Shown: positions 18,035 through 27,572 of the stretch, in pieces
Numbering within the stretch: the first letter of the stretch is position 1
How the letters are laid out: each line of letters starts with the position of its first letter
Origin: Massilia endophytica
GTDB taxonomy: Bacteria > Pseudomonadota > Gammaproteobacteria > Burkholderiales > Burkholderiaceae_D
Reading direction: 5' to 3'
NCBI RefSeq assembly: GCF_021165955.1
Contig: NZ_CP088952.1
Span: forward strand, 5,323,551-5,387,550
DNA length: 64,000 bases
Position numbers and translations under genes: made by a program
The notes under the pieces: generated by a model
Database searches by the model: none
Told to the model about the DNA's origin: nothing
Seen by the model: only the letters and a program-made list of their open reading frames with translations

Positions 18035-19857
18035 CAGAAGGTGAACCCCAGTGAGAAGTGGATGCGCATTTTGCGCACGGCGTGGCCGTAGGCGAAATCG
18101 ACGTTGATCGGGCCCACGGGACTCTTGTAGCGTGCCCCCACGCCGTAACCGGATTTGGGATGGATGTTCGTCAGCGAATCGGCCGCATTGCCCGCGTCGT
18201 AGAACACGGCCGCACCCCATTCGGGCTTGAACCAGTACTGGTACTCGGCGCTGGCCGTAGCCAGGTAGCGGCCGCCCACCGTCGCCTCGCCTTGCCGCAC
18301 GCCCAGCTCCTGGTAGGCGTAGCCGCGCACCGAGTTGTCGCCGCCCGCACGGAACAGATAAGTGGCGGGAACACCCGCCTTGTTGCGGGAACCCAGCACG
18401 CCCAGCTCCGCGCGCAGGATGACAGTGCTCTTCACGTTGAGCGGGCGATAGGTAATGCCGCGCGCCGTGGCGCGCACGAACAGCTCGTCGGTGAGGACAG
18501 GCAGCAGCGCGCCTCCGGCGGTGGCGTTCAGCACATAGCCCTTGGTGGGGAAGATCAGGTTGTCCAGCTTGCGCCAGGTGACGGCATAGGTCAGCGGCAG
18601 GCTTTGCGCATGGCTGGATGCGGCGCCCGCCACGGTCTTGCTCTCGTTGAGGTATTCGATCGAGATGGAGCGTTCCAGCAGCGGCGTACCCCAGGCGCGT
18701 TTGGCATTGACGGAGGCCGAGCGCGTAACCTCGCCTTCGATATCCCGGCGCTCCACCGCCGCGCCGAAGCTGTCGTTGTAGCCGTCCGCCGTGGTGGGGA
18801 AGTAGAAGTCGCCGCGCGCGGTCTGCTTCTTCTGCTCCAGCGTCAGCGCGCTTTTCAGGCGCAGGCCGAACACGTTCAGGTCGTCGTAGTTCAGGGTGGT
18901 GCGCGCGCCCGTGTTGGTGCTGAGGCCGACACCTGCGCTCACGTTCTTGCGCTTGTTCTCGATCACCCGCACCAGCAGGGGCAGGGGAGCGATGGCCGCA
19001 GGAGGTGGAGCGCCTTCGCGCTTCTCTTCGGCCGCGTCCATCTGCTCGCTGAGAATGGCGTTCAGGTCGGCGCTCACCTCCACGCTGGCGAAATAGCCCG
19101 TGTCCTGCAACCGCGACTGGTAAGCCTGCAGGGCCGCTTCGCTGTAGTAGTCGCCCGGCTTGATCTGGTTCAGGTTGCTCACCACCGAGGCCGGATAGCG
19201 CTTGAGGCCCTCGATGCGCAGTTCGCCGAAGCGCATCTCCGGCCCGCTTTCCAGCACCACGCGCAGCAGGGCGCGCCGGGTATCGGGGTCGACCGTGGCC
19301 AGGCTCTCGGTGAGCTGGGCGCGGGGATAGCGCGTCTGCACCACCGAGCGCAGGATGGCGCGCTTGGCCTGCTCCCATTCGTCCTGGCGGAACACGGCGC
19401 CTTCGGGCAGGGTCCAGCTGGCGCGCAAAGCGTCCTTGTCGAAAGGCGAGGCGGGCGTGGACGCGAAGCCGTTCAGCACGATCTCCACCGACCCCACGAG
19501 GGTAGGCTGGCCGGGATCGACATCGATCACGACGGTGGGCGTGCCCGCTTCCTCCAGGCGAGCGCTCACCACCGGCGAGTAGTAGCCGGCAGTGGCCAGC
19601 AGGGTCTTCGCCTGCTCGGGCGCCGTGCGCACCATGCGCTGCAGCTGCTCGCGGTTCATGCGCGGATTGCCCCTGAAGCGCTGCAGGTCGAGGTTCTTCT
19701 CCAGCAGCTCGTCCAGATCGCCGGGCGCGTTCACCTGGAGCCGGTATTGCAGGCCCTGGGCCAGCACGGCCAGCGGCAGCAGGAGCATCGCGGCGGCAAG
19801 CGCCATGCGTCGCATTACTTTTGTGACGACTTGTGCCAAAATTCGTGGTCCTGCCAT
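18034..19857 (-). CDS. tamA: TamA, BamA/Omp85-family outer-membrane protein
   Basis: This protein of about 607 residues has an N-terminal signal peptide (hydrophobic core ALAAAMLLLPLAVLAQG), POTRA domains over about the first 250 residues (for example GSVEIVLNGFASTPASPFDK and MRFGELRIEGLKRYP) and a C-terminal Omp85 barrel ending in HFSLGFTF with terminal Phe. The barrel shows the conserved FRAGGDNSVRGY segment of the Omp85 loop 6 region. It should sit in the outer membrane and pair with TamB. The start is uncertain: ATG 19857 or ATG 19815 (which gives a tighter signal peptide); neither has a strong ribosome-binding site. It is divergent from queC. Confidence 0.88.
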   Translation of the reverse strand: MAGPRILAQVVTKVMRRMALAAAMLLLPLAVLAQGLQYRLQVNAPGDLDELLEKNLDLQRFRGNPRMNREQLQRMVRTAPEQAKTLLATAGYYSPVVSARLEEAGTPTVVIDVDPGQPTLVGSVEIVLNGFASTPASPFDKDALRASWTLPEGAVFRQDEWEQAKRAILRSVVQTRYPRAQLTESLATVDPDTRRALLRVVLESGPEMRFGELRIEGLKRYPASVVSNLNQIKPGDYYSEAALQAYQSRLQDTGYFASVEVSADLNAILSEQMDAAEEKREGAPPPAAIAPLPLLVRVIENKRKNVSAGVGLSTNTGARTTLNYDDLNVFGLRLKSALTLEQKKQTARGDFYFPTTADGYNDSFGAAVERRDIEGEVTRSASVNAKRAWGTPLLERSISIEYLNESKTVAGAASSHAQSLPLTYAVTWRKLDNLIFPTKGYVLNATAGGALLPVLTDELFVRATARGITYRPLNVKSTVILRAELGVLGSRNKAGVPATYLFRAGGDNSVRGYAYQELGVRQGEATVGGRYLATASAEYQYWFKPEWGAAVFYDAGNAADSLTNIHPKSGYGVGARYKSPVGPINVDFAYGHAVRKMRIHFSLGFTF

Positions 19858-19946
19858 AGTAAGTGGTCTTTTTGGCATGTTACCGGAAAGGCCGCGCCCA
19901 TGGCGTACCACTAAGATTTACAGAATTGCCACATGAAAGTCCCGTC

Positions 19947-20660
19947 ATGACCCGTACCGATGCCGCCCTCGTCCTGTTCAGCGGAGGCCAGGATTCCACC
20001 ACCTGCCTGGCCTGGGCCCTGGAGCGCTATGCACGCGTGGAGACCATCGGCTTCGACTATGGCCAGCGCCACGCCATCGAACTGACCGTGCGTCCCGCCC
20101 TGCTGGGGAAGCTGCGTGCGCTCTCGCCGCAGTGGAGCGGGCGCCTGGGCGAGGACCACATGGTGGACCTGGGCCTGATTTCCCAGCTCTCGCAGACGGC
20201 CATGACGGAAGATATCGAAATCACCATGCAGGCCAACGGCCTGCCGAACACCTTCGTCCCCGGCCGCAACCTGCTCTTCATGACGGTGGCCGCCACGCTG
20301 GCCTACCGGCGCGGGCTGAACGTGCTGGTTGGGGGCATGTGCGAGACCGATTTCTCCGGCTATCCCGACTGCCGCGACGACACCATGAAGGCCCTGCAGG
20401 TGGCCCTCAACCTGGGCATGGACACGCGCAACACGCTGGAAACCCCCCTCATGTGGCTGGACAAGGCCCAGACCTGGGAGCTGGCCGAAAGCCTGGGCGG
20501 CCAGCCCCTGGTGGACCTGATCCGCTCCGATACCCACACCTGCTACAAGGGCGAGCGCGGCGCCCTGCACGACTGGGGCTACGGCTGCGGCGCCTGCCCG
20601 GCCTGCGAGCTGCGGGCGCGCGGCTACCGCCAGTACCGGGAACATCAAGCGGCGCAATAG
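19947..20660 (+). CDS. queC: 7-cyano-7-deazaguanine synthase (QueC)
   Basis: QueC converts 7-carboxy-7-deazaguanine to preQ0 with ATP and ammonia in the queuosine pathway. The 237-residue protein has the PP-loop motif SGGQDS at residues 12-17, a GFDYGQRH segment, the FVPGRNLLF motif and a C-terminal zinc site in HTCYKGERGALHDWGYGCGA followed by CPAC (four Cys). ATG 19947 starts directly before the PP-loop as in homologues; an upstream in-frame start at 19863 would add an unlikely leader. No other queuosine genes are in the window. Confidence 0.95.
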   Translation: MTRTDAALVLFSGGQDSTTCLAWALERYARVETIGFDYGQRHAIELTVRPALLGKLRALSPQWSGRLGEDHMVDLGLISQLSQTAMTEDIEITMQANGLPNTFVPGRNLLFMTVAATLAYRRGLNVLVGGMCETDFSGYPDCRDDTMKALQVALNLGMDTRNTLETPLMWLDKAQTWELAESLGGQPLVDLIRSDTHTCYKGERGALHDWGYGCGACPACELRARGYRQYREHQAAQ

Positions 20661-20721
20661 CGATTGCCGCCGCCGCGGCGCTCACGTACCATGGGCTTAT
20701 TGCTGGCATACGTGAACCGCG

Positions 20722-23697
20722 ATGAAAATCCGCCCGATCCGCCTGCAGGACCTCCTGAGCCCGCCCTGGCTGTCGGGACTCGTATTCGCGCTTTGCCTGT
20801 GCGCCACCGCCACGGTGTGGCACAGCGCGCGCAGCGACGCACGGCGCGACGCGGCGGCCGACTTCGATTTCCGCGTTCGCGAGCTGGTCAACAACATCGC
20901 ATTGCGCATGCAGGCCTACCAGCAGGTGCTGTACGGCGCCCAAGGCCTGTTCGCCAGCTCGGACTACGTGGACCGGCAGGAGTTCCACACCTACCTGGCG
21001 GGCCAGCAGCTTAACGAACACTTCCCCGGCATCCAGGGCGTTGGCTACATGCTGCTGGTGCCGCACGACCGCATGGCCGAACATGTCGCGTCGCTGCGGC
21101 GCGAAGGCTTCAAGGACTACCGGCCCTATCCTCCCGGCGAGGGCGCCTTTCACACCCCCATCGTCTACCTGGAGCCTTTCAGCGGCACCAACCTGAAGGC
21201 CTTCGGCTACGATCCCTGGCAGGACCCGGTGCGCCGCGCCGCGCTGGAGCAGGCGCGCGATTCCGCCCTGCCTGCCATGACGGGCAGGATACGCCTGGTG
21301 CAGGAGACAGAAGCGAAGGGCCAGGCGGGCTTCCTGATCGTGCTGCCGGTCTACCGCAACGGCATGCCGCTCGATACCCTCGCGCGGCGCCGCGCGGCCA
21401 TCATGGGCTGGGTCTACTCGCCCTTCCGCATTGGCGACGTGATGGCGGGCATAGGCGGGGGCAAGGCGGCCGATCTCGATATCGAAATCTACGATGGCGA
21501 CGGCCTCGATTCCACGCGCCGCATGTACGACAGCCAGCCAGCGCCGCTGCCGCCGCGCGCCCTGCGCACCGTGCAGAAGCTGCGCATCGCCGGTCATCAA
21601 TGGACCTTGCAGATCGGCGCGGCCAAGACGCGGCCGCCGCTGTTCGCCGACAAGCCGCGCCTCCTCGCGCTGACGGGACTCGCATTCAGCCTGCTGCTGG
21701 CCTCCCTGGCCTGGGTATTGGCGGCGAGCCGGCGCAAGGCGCGCGAAGCCCTGTGCCAGAGCCGCGAGATGGCGGAAGCGCTGAAGGAAGGCCAGCAAAG
21801 CCTGCTGGTCATGGCGGAGAGCGCGCAGAACAGCCAGGCCGTGCTGCGCGGCATTCTCGATTCCACCATCGACGGCATCGTGGTCGACAACTTCCGTGGC
21901 AGCGTGCTCAATTCCAACCGCCGCTTCCGCCAGCTGTGGGATGTGCCGGAGCAGCTGGACTGGCAGGCGGACGGGCGCACCCTCATGAAACACATCGAGC
22001 AGCAGCTGGAAGTGGCCGAGCCCTTCGTGCAGGCGGGCAAACGGCCTTTCAGCGAAGGCGACGAGCACAAGCACCAGCTGCACCTGAAGGACGGCCGGAC
22101 CATCGAACTGTACCTGCGCATGCTGCGCCTGGCGAACGAGCCCGCGCGGCTCTGGTCCTTCCGCGACGTGACCGAGTCCACCCTGGCGGTGCAGCGCGAA
22201 CGCACGCGCAGCCGCGTGCTGGAGCTGCTGGCGAGCGGCGCGCCCCTGCCCGCCATCCTGGACAGCGTGGTGCTCGGTGTGGAAGAAGGCAATCCGGGCG
22301 CCCTGTGCAGCATCCTCCTGCTGGACGAGGAGAAGCGTCGCGTGCTCGTCGGCGCGGCGCCCAACCTGCCTGCCTTCTTCAACAAGGCCATCGATGGCGC
22401 CGCGCTGCAGCAGGGCGTGGGTTCCTGCGTCCAGGCCATGATGGAGAACCGGCGGGTGATCGTGGAGGATATCCGGCACGATTCCCTGTGGTCCACGCAC
22501 CGCGAGCTGGCGCTGCGCGCGGGCCTCCTGAGCTGCTGGTCCGACCCTATCCGCTCCGCGAACGGCAAGGTGCTGGGCGCTTTCGCCATTTACTTCCGCG
22601 AGCCGCGCCACAGCAGCGTGGCCAATATCGCCCTGGCCGAACAGGCAGCCCACCTTGCAGGCATCGCCATCGAGCAGGCGCAGGCGGCGCAGGCCCTGCG
22701 CTCGGGCGAGGCGCGCTTCCGCAGCCTGTACGACAACGCTCCGGTGGCGCTGTGGCAGCAGGACTGGTCCGCCGTGCGCGCCGCCCTGCAGGACATTGCG
22801 GCCTCCGGGGTCGAAGACCTGGCGGGCTGGCTGCAGGCCAATCCCAGCCAGCTGAAACGGCTGGCGGGTCTGGTGCGCATCACCGACGTGAATGCGGCGG
22901 CGCTCACGCAGGTGGGCGGGGCGGCGGGCGGCAAGGATCTGGCGGCCCTCAGCCTGGCGCAGAACTTCGCGGACAGCGACATGTCCTGCTTCGGATCGGC
23001 CCTTGTTGCGCTGGCACGGGGGGCGCAGCTGTTCGCCTGCGAAAGCAGCTTCCTGCGCCTGGACGGCGTGCAGCGCGAGAACGAACTGACCCTGCTGGTG
23101 ATGCCGGGCCACGCCCACACGCTGGACTTCGTGATCGTGTCCACCGTCGACATCACGGAACGCAAGCGCCTCAACGAGGAACTGCAGCTGCTGGCCACCA
23201 CGGACTCGCTCACGGGCTTGCCGAACCGGCGCGAGTTCATGCGGCGGCTGGAAGAGCAGCAGGGCAGGCTGCTGCGCGGCCTGGACGGGCAGGCGGCCGT
23301 TCTGATGCTCGATATCGACCACTTCAAGAACGTCAACGACCAGCATGGCCATGCCGTGGGCGACGCCGTGATCCGCCACCTGGCTTCGCTGATGAAGGAA
23401 AGCCAGCGCAAGGTGGACATGCTGGGCCGCGTGGGCGGCGAGGAGTTTGCGGCCTTGCTGCCGGGCGCGGACCCGGAAGCGGCGCGCGTCTTCGCGGAGC
23501 GCCTGCGGCAGCGCATCGAAGCCACGCCGCTGCGGCAGGAGGGCTTGACCCTGTCGGTGACGGTCAGCGTGGGGATCGCGGCGATGGATCCGGGAGACGA
23601 GAAGGCGGAGGCGGTGCTGGCCCGGGCCGACGAGGCCCTGTACTGCGCGAAGCGGGGAGGGAGAAACCGGGTGGAGCAGGCCGGGGCCTGCTCCTGA
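20722..23697 (+). CDS. CHASE-PAS-GAF-GGDEF membrane diguanylate cyclase
   Basis: The 991-residue protein has a membrane helix at about 16-33, a periplasmic CHASE domain (about 45-280, with FPGIQGVGYM), a second helix at about 314-335, a PAS region (about 370-480), a GAF domain (about 500-650), a second degenerate PAS-like stretch (about 665-810) and a C-terminal GGDEF domain. The active-site motif is GGEEF at 905-909, which is catalytically competent in this family. An RKVD at 896-899, five residues before it, is a product-inhibition I-site. It should make c-di-GMP in response to a periplasmic ligand. It lies 61 bases behind queC and may have its own promoter. Confidence 0.88.
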   Translation: MKIRPIRLQDLLSPPWLSGLVFALCLCATATVWHSARSDARRDAAADFDFRVRELVNNIALRMQAYQQVLYGAQGLFASSDYVDRQEFHTYLAGQQLNEHFPGIQGVGYMLLVPHDRMAEHVASLRREGFKDYRPYPPGEGAFHTPIVYLEPFSGTNLKAFGYDPWQDPVRRAALEQARDSALPAMTGRIRLVQETEAKGQAGFLIVLPVYRNGMPLDTLARRRAAIMGWVYSPFRIGDVMAGIGGGKAADLDIEIYDGDGLDSTRRMYDSQPAPLPPRALRTVQKLRIAGHQWTLQIGAAKTRPPLFADKPRLLALTGLAFSLLLASLAWVLAASRRKAREALCQSREMAEALKEGQQSLLVMAESAQNSQAVLRGILDSTIDGIVVDNFRGSVLNSNRRFRQLWDVPEQLDWQADGRTLMKHIEQQLEVAEPFVQAGKRPFSEGDEHKHQLHLKDGRTIELYLRMLRLANEPARLWSFRDVTESTLAVQRERTRSRVLELLASGAPLPAILDSVVLGVEEGNPGALCSILLLDEEKRRVLVGAAPNLPAFFNKAIDGAALQQGVGSCVQAMMENRRVIVEDIRHDSLWSTHRELALRAGLLSCWSDPIRSANGKVLGAFAIYFREPRHSSVANIALAEQAAHLAGIAIEQAQAAQALRSGEARFRSLYDNAPVALWQQDWSAVRAALQDIAASGVEDLAGWLQANPSQLKRLAGLVRITDVNAAALTQVGGAAGGKDLAALSLAQNFADSDMSCFGSALVALARGAQLFACESSFLRLDGVQRENELTLLVMPGHAHTLDFVIVSTVDITERKRLNEELQLLATTDSLTGLPNRREFMRRLEEQQGRLLRGLDGQAAVLMLDIDHFKNVNDQHGHAVGDAVIRHLASLMKESQRKVDMLGRVGGEEFAALLPGADPEAARVFAERLRQRIEATPLRQEGLTLSVTVSVGIAAMDPGDEKAEAVLARADEALYCAKRGGRNRVEQAGACS

Positions 23698-23705
23698 GGG
23701 GACTA

Positions 23706-24083
23706 TCAGGCGGTGGCGTGGTCCTTGGCGAGGTCCACGCGCTTGTTACGCTTGCGGATGGCCCAGAAGATCGCCAGGGGGATCAGCAGGGGCAGCAGGA
23801 AGGGCGCGATGGCCGCCGCCAGCACGATGCCCAGCAGCGCCAGGCCCACCACCATCAGGATGCCCAGGCCTGCGAACAGGAGGCCGACGAAGACCGCGGC
23901 GCAGGTCACGGCGATGGCGGCGATCACCAGGCCGCCGCCGGCGAACAGCATGGCCAGCAGCGCCTCCAGAGGCCCATCCACCTCTTCGCCATCCCAGTGG
24001 AAGACCATATCGTGCGTATCTATCGAATTGAAGGCAGCGATAGCCAGCAGGGCAATGACGGTAACGGCAAGCAGCTTTTTCAT
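23706..24083 (-). CDS. Small multi-helix membrane protein
   Basis: The 125-residue product starts with a signal-like hydrophobic segment (KKLLAVTVIALLAIAAFN). A short polar stretch (HDMVFHWDGEEVDGP) follows, then three strongly hydrophobic, Gly/Ala-rich segments up to IFWAIRKRNKRVD. ATG 24083 has a purine-rich site GAAGAGGA just upstream and fits the hydrophobic N-terminus, although the open frame extends farther. No family is recognised with certainty. It converges with the diguanylate cyclase gene, 8 bases between stops. Confidence 0.6.
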   Translation of the reverse strand: MKKLLAVTVIALLAIAAFNSIDTHDMVFHWDGEEVDGPLEALLAMLFAGGGLVIAAIAVTCAAVFVGLLFAGLGILMVVGLALLGIVLAAAIAPFLLPLLIPLAIFWAIRKRNKRVDLAKDHATA

Positions 24084-24231
24084 GATGTCCTCTTCGGGGT
24101 TGTTAACCTGTTCGGTATGGTTGAACTGTACGCCTGCCGCCTCCACGGAACCACCGGCATGCGACGAACCGCAGCTTTGCCGGGATGAATGGCGCGCGGG
24201 CCGGACCAGCCGGATTTCCGCGTCCAAATAC

Positions 24232-24259
24232 TTGAATTCCGGACATTCCTTTCTATACT
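24232..24259 (+). promoter_or_regulatory. Candidate sigma-70 promoter before a small gene
   Basis: TTGAAT at 24232-24237 and TATACT at 24254-24259 are separated by 16 bases. Initiation near 24266 would give a 24-base leader containing GGAGGG at 24280-24285 before ATG 24290. Confidence 0.45.
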
Positions 24260-24289
24260 GAAAACCTGTCCCGCTCAACGGAGGGCATC

Positions 24290-24532
24290 ATGGCAAGGCT
24301 TATTCGCAGGATGCGCCAGCATGCACGGCGCTGTGGCGGCGGGCTGAAAAGCCCCCCTTCGGCGCCCCCGGCCATCCCGCCGTTCATCATTCATCACTAC
24401 CGCGAGGACGGGCCCGCACCCACCCTCGACCCACGCGGCGATACGCCTGCGCGGCCCATTGTGCCGCTGCCGCGGCCGCCCATGCTCTGCGCCGGCCGGG
24501 CGTGGGCCGCCAACCGGGTGCGCGGCGACTAA
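24290..24532 (+). CDS. Small Arg/Pro-rich hypothetical protein
   Basis: An 80-residue frame with a strong GGAGGG ribosome-binding site 4 bases before its ATG and a good sigma-70-like promoter upstream. The N-terminus is very basic (ARLIRRMRQHARRC) and the rest is Pro-rich (PPSAPPAIPPFIIHHYRED). There is no membrane segment and no recognised domain. Both expression signals support a real gene, but composition bias in such G+C-rich DNA makes chance frames common, so confidence is moderate. Confidence 0.4.
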   Translation: MARLIRRMRQHARRCGGGLKSPPSAPPAIPPFIIHHYREDGPAPTLDPRGDTPARPIVPLPRPPMLCAGRAWAANRVRGD

Positions 24533-24596
24533 AGAATCCGATAGCGGCACGGTCTTCAGCATGGTGTACTGCGCTTTTCGATATCAGGAGAGCACC

Positions 24597-25364
24597 ATGC
24601 AAGACCAGACCGCGAAAGCCCGTGATTTCCGCGCCCGGCACCGGGCAGGCCAGCCCCTTATCCTCTTCAACGCGTGGGACGCGGGAAGCGCCGTGGCCGT
24701 TGAACGGAGCGGGGCGGCCGCCATCGCCACGGGCAGCTGGTCGGTGGCAGCGGCCAACGGCTATCCCGACGGCGAGGCCCTGCCCCTGGAGCTGGCGCTG
24801 GCGAACCTGGAACGCATCGCCAGGGCGGTGGCCTTGCCGGTCACGCTGGACCTGGAACGGGGCTACGGCGCGGGGCCGGACGAAGTTCAGGCATCCGCCA
24901 TGCAAGCCATCCGGGCAGGCGCCGTGGGCTGCAACCTGGAGGACGGCCTCGAAGGCGGAACGCTGCGCGGCATCGAAGCGCAGGCGGCACGCATCCGCGC
25001 AGTACGCGCCGCTGCGGACGCGCTGCTGCCGGACTTCTACATCAACGCGCGGACCGACCTTTTCCTGGGCAGCGACCCGGCCAGCCATGCTGGCTTCGCC
25101 GATGAAGCGCTTGCCCGTGCATCAGCTTACGCCGAAGCGGGAGCCGATTGCCTGTTCGTTCCTGGCCTTGGAAATGAGGCCCTGATCGCGAAGCTGGCGG
25201 AGGCCAGCCCGCTGCCGCTCAACATCATGGCCGATGGCGGCACGCCGCCGGTGGCGCGGCTGGCAGCCTTGGGTGTCGCCCGCGTCAGCTATGGTCCCCA
25301 GCCCTACCTGCTGGCGATGCGGGCGCTGGAGCAGGCGGCGAAGGAGGCTCAGAACTGGAGGTGA
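24597..25364 (+). CDS. Isocitrate lyase/PEP mutase-family enzyme
   Basis: The 255-residue protein has the compact TIM-barrel pattern of the PEP mutase/isocitrate lyase family: the N-terminal LILFNAWDAGSAVAVE segment, LPVTLDLERGYG for the metal-binding strand, AVGCNLEDG, FYINARTDLFL and a C-terminal MADGG(TP) segment. Members cleave or form C-C or P-C bonds on 2-oxo or 2-hydroxy acids. The usual KKCGH motif of true isocitrate lyase is absent, so the substrate cannot be told. ATG 24597 follows AGGAGA with suitable spacing. The AraC regulator downstream may control it. Confidence 0.8.
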   Translation: MQDQTAKARDFRARHRAGQPLILFNAWDAGSAVAVERSGAAAIATGSWSVAAANGYPDGEALPLELALANLERIARAVALPVTLDLERGYGAGPDEVQASAMQAIRAGAVGCNLEDGLEGGTLRGIEAQAARIRAVRAAADALLPDFYINARTDLFLGSDPASHAGFADEALARASAYAEAGADCLFVPGLGNEALIAKLAEASPLPLNIMADGGTPPVARLAALGVARVSYGPQPYLLAMRALEQAAKEAQNWR

Positions 25365-25369
25365 GAATA

Positions 25370-25392
25370 TCCATGACCCCCGAGGTCATGGA
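25370..25392. promoter_or_regulatory. Perfect 9-base dyad between the PEP mutase-family and AraC genes
   Basis: TCCATGACC (25370-25378) and GGTCATGGA (25384-25392) are perfect inverted repeats around a 5-base centre. No T-run follows, so an operator or small hairpin is likelier than a terminator. It lies 6 bases after one stop and 53 bases before the AraC start. Autoregulation is an inference. Confidence 0.35.
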
Positions 25393-25445
25393 CAGATGCA
25401 TGCGTCGTCCCCCAGAATCGCGGTATCGCATTCAGGGGAACCCAC

Positions 25446-26255
25446 ATGCCGGAAATCGCGGTTGAGCGCCTGCTCGGCACACCGTCCATCACCATCAGCC
25501 ATGTGCGCTGCGCGGGCGGCTGCAAGCATGAGAGCGAGGCGGAATGCGCGAGCGCCACGCACATCGTCTTTCCCTATCGCGGCGTCTATGTGCGGCATGT
25601 GGGGCAGAGCCTGAGCGTGGCGGACGCCAACCAGGTCCTGTTCTTCAACAGCGGGCAGGAATACAGCGTGAGCCATCCCGTGGAGGGCGGGGACGACTGC
25701 CTTTCCCTCTTCGTGGCGGACGAAGTGCTGCATGAACTGGCGCCGGCCGCCATGCTGCAGCCTGGCGGCGCTGCGCGCTTCCTACAGCAGCACCAGCGCA
25801 TCGGCCCGGATGTGCAGATCCAGCTCGCCGAACTGCTGCGTACCCTGCATGCGGGAGGCGACCCGCTGGAAGCGGAAACCCGGACGATGGCGCTGCTGCG
25901 CGGCGCCATCGGCGGCGTCCCGCACAAATCCACCAGCCATGCGAAGCGCAAGCTCGCCGAACGCATCAAGCTTCTGCTGGCCAGCGATCCCGCCCGCCGC
26001 TGGACGCTCGCCGGGATCGCGGAGCAGGTCGGCGGTTCGCCGGTCTATCTCACCCAGGCCTTCCAGCAGGCGGAAGGCATGCCTCTGTATCGCTACCAGC
26101 TGCAGCTGCGGCTGGCGCGCGCGCTCGCCCTGATGGACGATTACGACGACCTTTCCGCCCTGAGCTTCGACCTCGGCTTCTCCAGCCACAGCCACTTCAG
26201 CGCCAGCTTCCGCCAGCTGTACGGCCGCGCGCCGTCCGCCGTTCGCGCCAGCTAA
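25446..26255 (+). CDS. AraC-family transcriptional regulator
   Basis: The 269-residue protein has an N-terminal cupin-like effector region (about 20-110, with HIVFPYRGVYVRHVG and VLFFNSGQEYSVSH) and a C-terminal AraC double helix-turn-helix (about 175-265), shown by WTLAGIAEQVGGSPVYLTQA, the YRYQLQLRLARAL segment, and LSFDLGFSSHSHFSASFRQL ending in the YGRAPSAVR family signature. AGGGGAA lies just before ATG 25446. Likely targets are its neighbours, the PEP mutase-family gene or the DUF4331-DUF4198 pair. Confidence 0.88.
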   Translation: MPEIAVERLLGTPSITISHVRCAGGCKHESEAECASATHIVFPYRGVYVRHVGQSLSVADANQVLFFNSGQEYSVSHPVEGGDDCLSLFVADEVLHELAPAAMLQPGGAARFLQQHQRIGPDVQIQLAELLRTLHAGGDPLEAETRTMALLRGAIGGVPHKSTSHAKRKLAERIKLLLASDPARRWTLAGIAEQVGGSPVYLTQAFQQAEGMPLYRYQLQLRLARALALMDDYDDLSALSFDLGFSSHSHFSASFRQLYGRAPSAVRAS

Positions 26256-26323
26256 AGATTCCGACAGCGCGCCCGCCGCATGTCGGGGATAGTGCTGCAT
26301 CCGTTCACTTCACAGAGAAAACG

Positions 26324-27571
26324 ATGATGCAGCTCCTGTCCGCCGCCTTGCGGCAACCGTCCCGAGTCCTGGCCATGTGCACGCTGCTTGCGGCATCCGC
26401 GCAGGCCTCGGACCATCTCGATACACCAAGCGTGATCGCCGATCCGCGCGCCGATATCGGCGACCTGTACGCCTGGATGGCGCCGGACGGCCGCCGCCTG
26501 AATCTGGCGATGACGATCGTCGGCCGCCGTTTTTCGGACCGCATCGAATACATCTTCCATATCGACAGCGGCGCGCAGGTAGGCCGCACGCGCCGCAGCA
26601 TGGACATACGCTGCCGCTTCCCGTCGCCCGGCATCACGCAGTGCAGGGCAGGCGATGCGGACGAAGCGAAAGGCGACGCGAGCCGCGAAGCAGGACTGGA
26701 GAGCCGCAAGCACGGCTTCCGCGTATTCGCGGGCCTGCGCGACGACCCTTTTTTCAATAATGTGCGCGGCACGCGGGCCGCATATTCCGTCGTCTTCACG
26801 GGCCTGCAGCAGGGCGCCCAGCGCGATGCCGCCAGCTGCCCCATGCTGGACGGGGACCAGGTAGCCAACCTGCAGACGGAATGGCGGCACACCGACGGCC
26901 AGCCGGGCAGCAATTTCCTCAAGGGCTGGACGACGGCGGCACTGGTGGTGTCCATCGACCTGCCGCTGGTGGCGAAAGGAGGGCAGGTGCTGGGTGTATG
27001 GGCAGCCACCGTGCAGGGCAGGCGCCAGATCGACCGCGCTGGCAGGCCGCTCACGGGCAATGCTCTGCTGGGCACCATCGCCAGCGATGAAGTGAGCGAC
27101 GCGCTGAAAGAGCAATACAATGCCGCCACACCGTCGAAGTCGGCCAGGTTCGTGCCCGAGATCGCACAAGGCTTGGCCCTGTACGACGGCTTCGACGGCG
27201 CCTGCGGCAACCAATGGCTTGCGGACCCCAAGGCCGCGCCGCAGGCGCGCTACCATCGCCTCGCGAAGCTGCTTGCGGACGACAGGCTGTGGGTGAACGC
27301 CTCGTCGCGGCAGTGCACCCAGCTCTTCGCGGTGGAGCTGGCGCAGCTGAGCGGGCAGGCGCAATGGCGCGGCGACTGCGGCGGCCGCGCCCCGTCCTAC
27401 AGTGCCGTGAACGTCTACCGCTCGCTGCTCGCCAACGGCAGCACCAGCGGCATCGACGACGGCGTGGCGCGCGACGAAAAGGAGCACTCGGACACGGTGT
27501 TCCCCTTCCTCGCCGCGCCCGATACGGCGGCCGACCCGCGTGGCGCGATCTCCGGAACCGAGGCGTACTGA
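26324..27571 (+). CDS. Exported DUF4331-family protein
   Basis: The 415-residue protein has an N-terminal signal peptide (ending ASAQAS), then the DUF4331 opening SDHLDTPSVIADPRADIGDL with YAWMAPDGRRLNLAMTIVG, followed by DPFFNN and other family segments. DUF4331 proteins are exported, of unknown function, and often resemble beta-rich vanadium/halide-locus proteins only in context. Two ATG codons are adjacent at 26324 and 26327. The next gene starts one base after its stop, so the two are an operon. Confidence 0.75.
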   Translation: MMQLLSAALRQPSRVLAMCTLLAASAQASDHLDTPSVIADPRADIGDLYAWMAPDGRRLNLAMTIVGRRFSDRIEYIFHIDSGAQVGRTRRSMDIRCRFPSPGITQCRAGDADEAKGDASREAGLESRKHGFRVFAGLRDDPFFNNVRGTRAAYSVVFTGLQQGAQRDAASCPMLDGDQVANLQTEWRHTDGQPGSNFLKGWTTAALVVSIDLPLVAKGGQVLGVWAATVQGRRQIDRAGRPLTGNALLGTIASDEVSDALKEQYNAATPSKSARFVPEIAQGLALYDGFDGACGNQWLADPKAAPQARYHRLAKLLADDRLWVNASSRQCTQLFAVELAQLSGQAQWRGDCGGRAPSYSAVNVYRSLLANGSTSGIDDGVARDEKEHSDTVFPFLAAPDTAADPRGAISGTEAY

Positions 27572-27572
27572 G

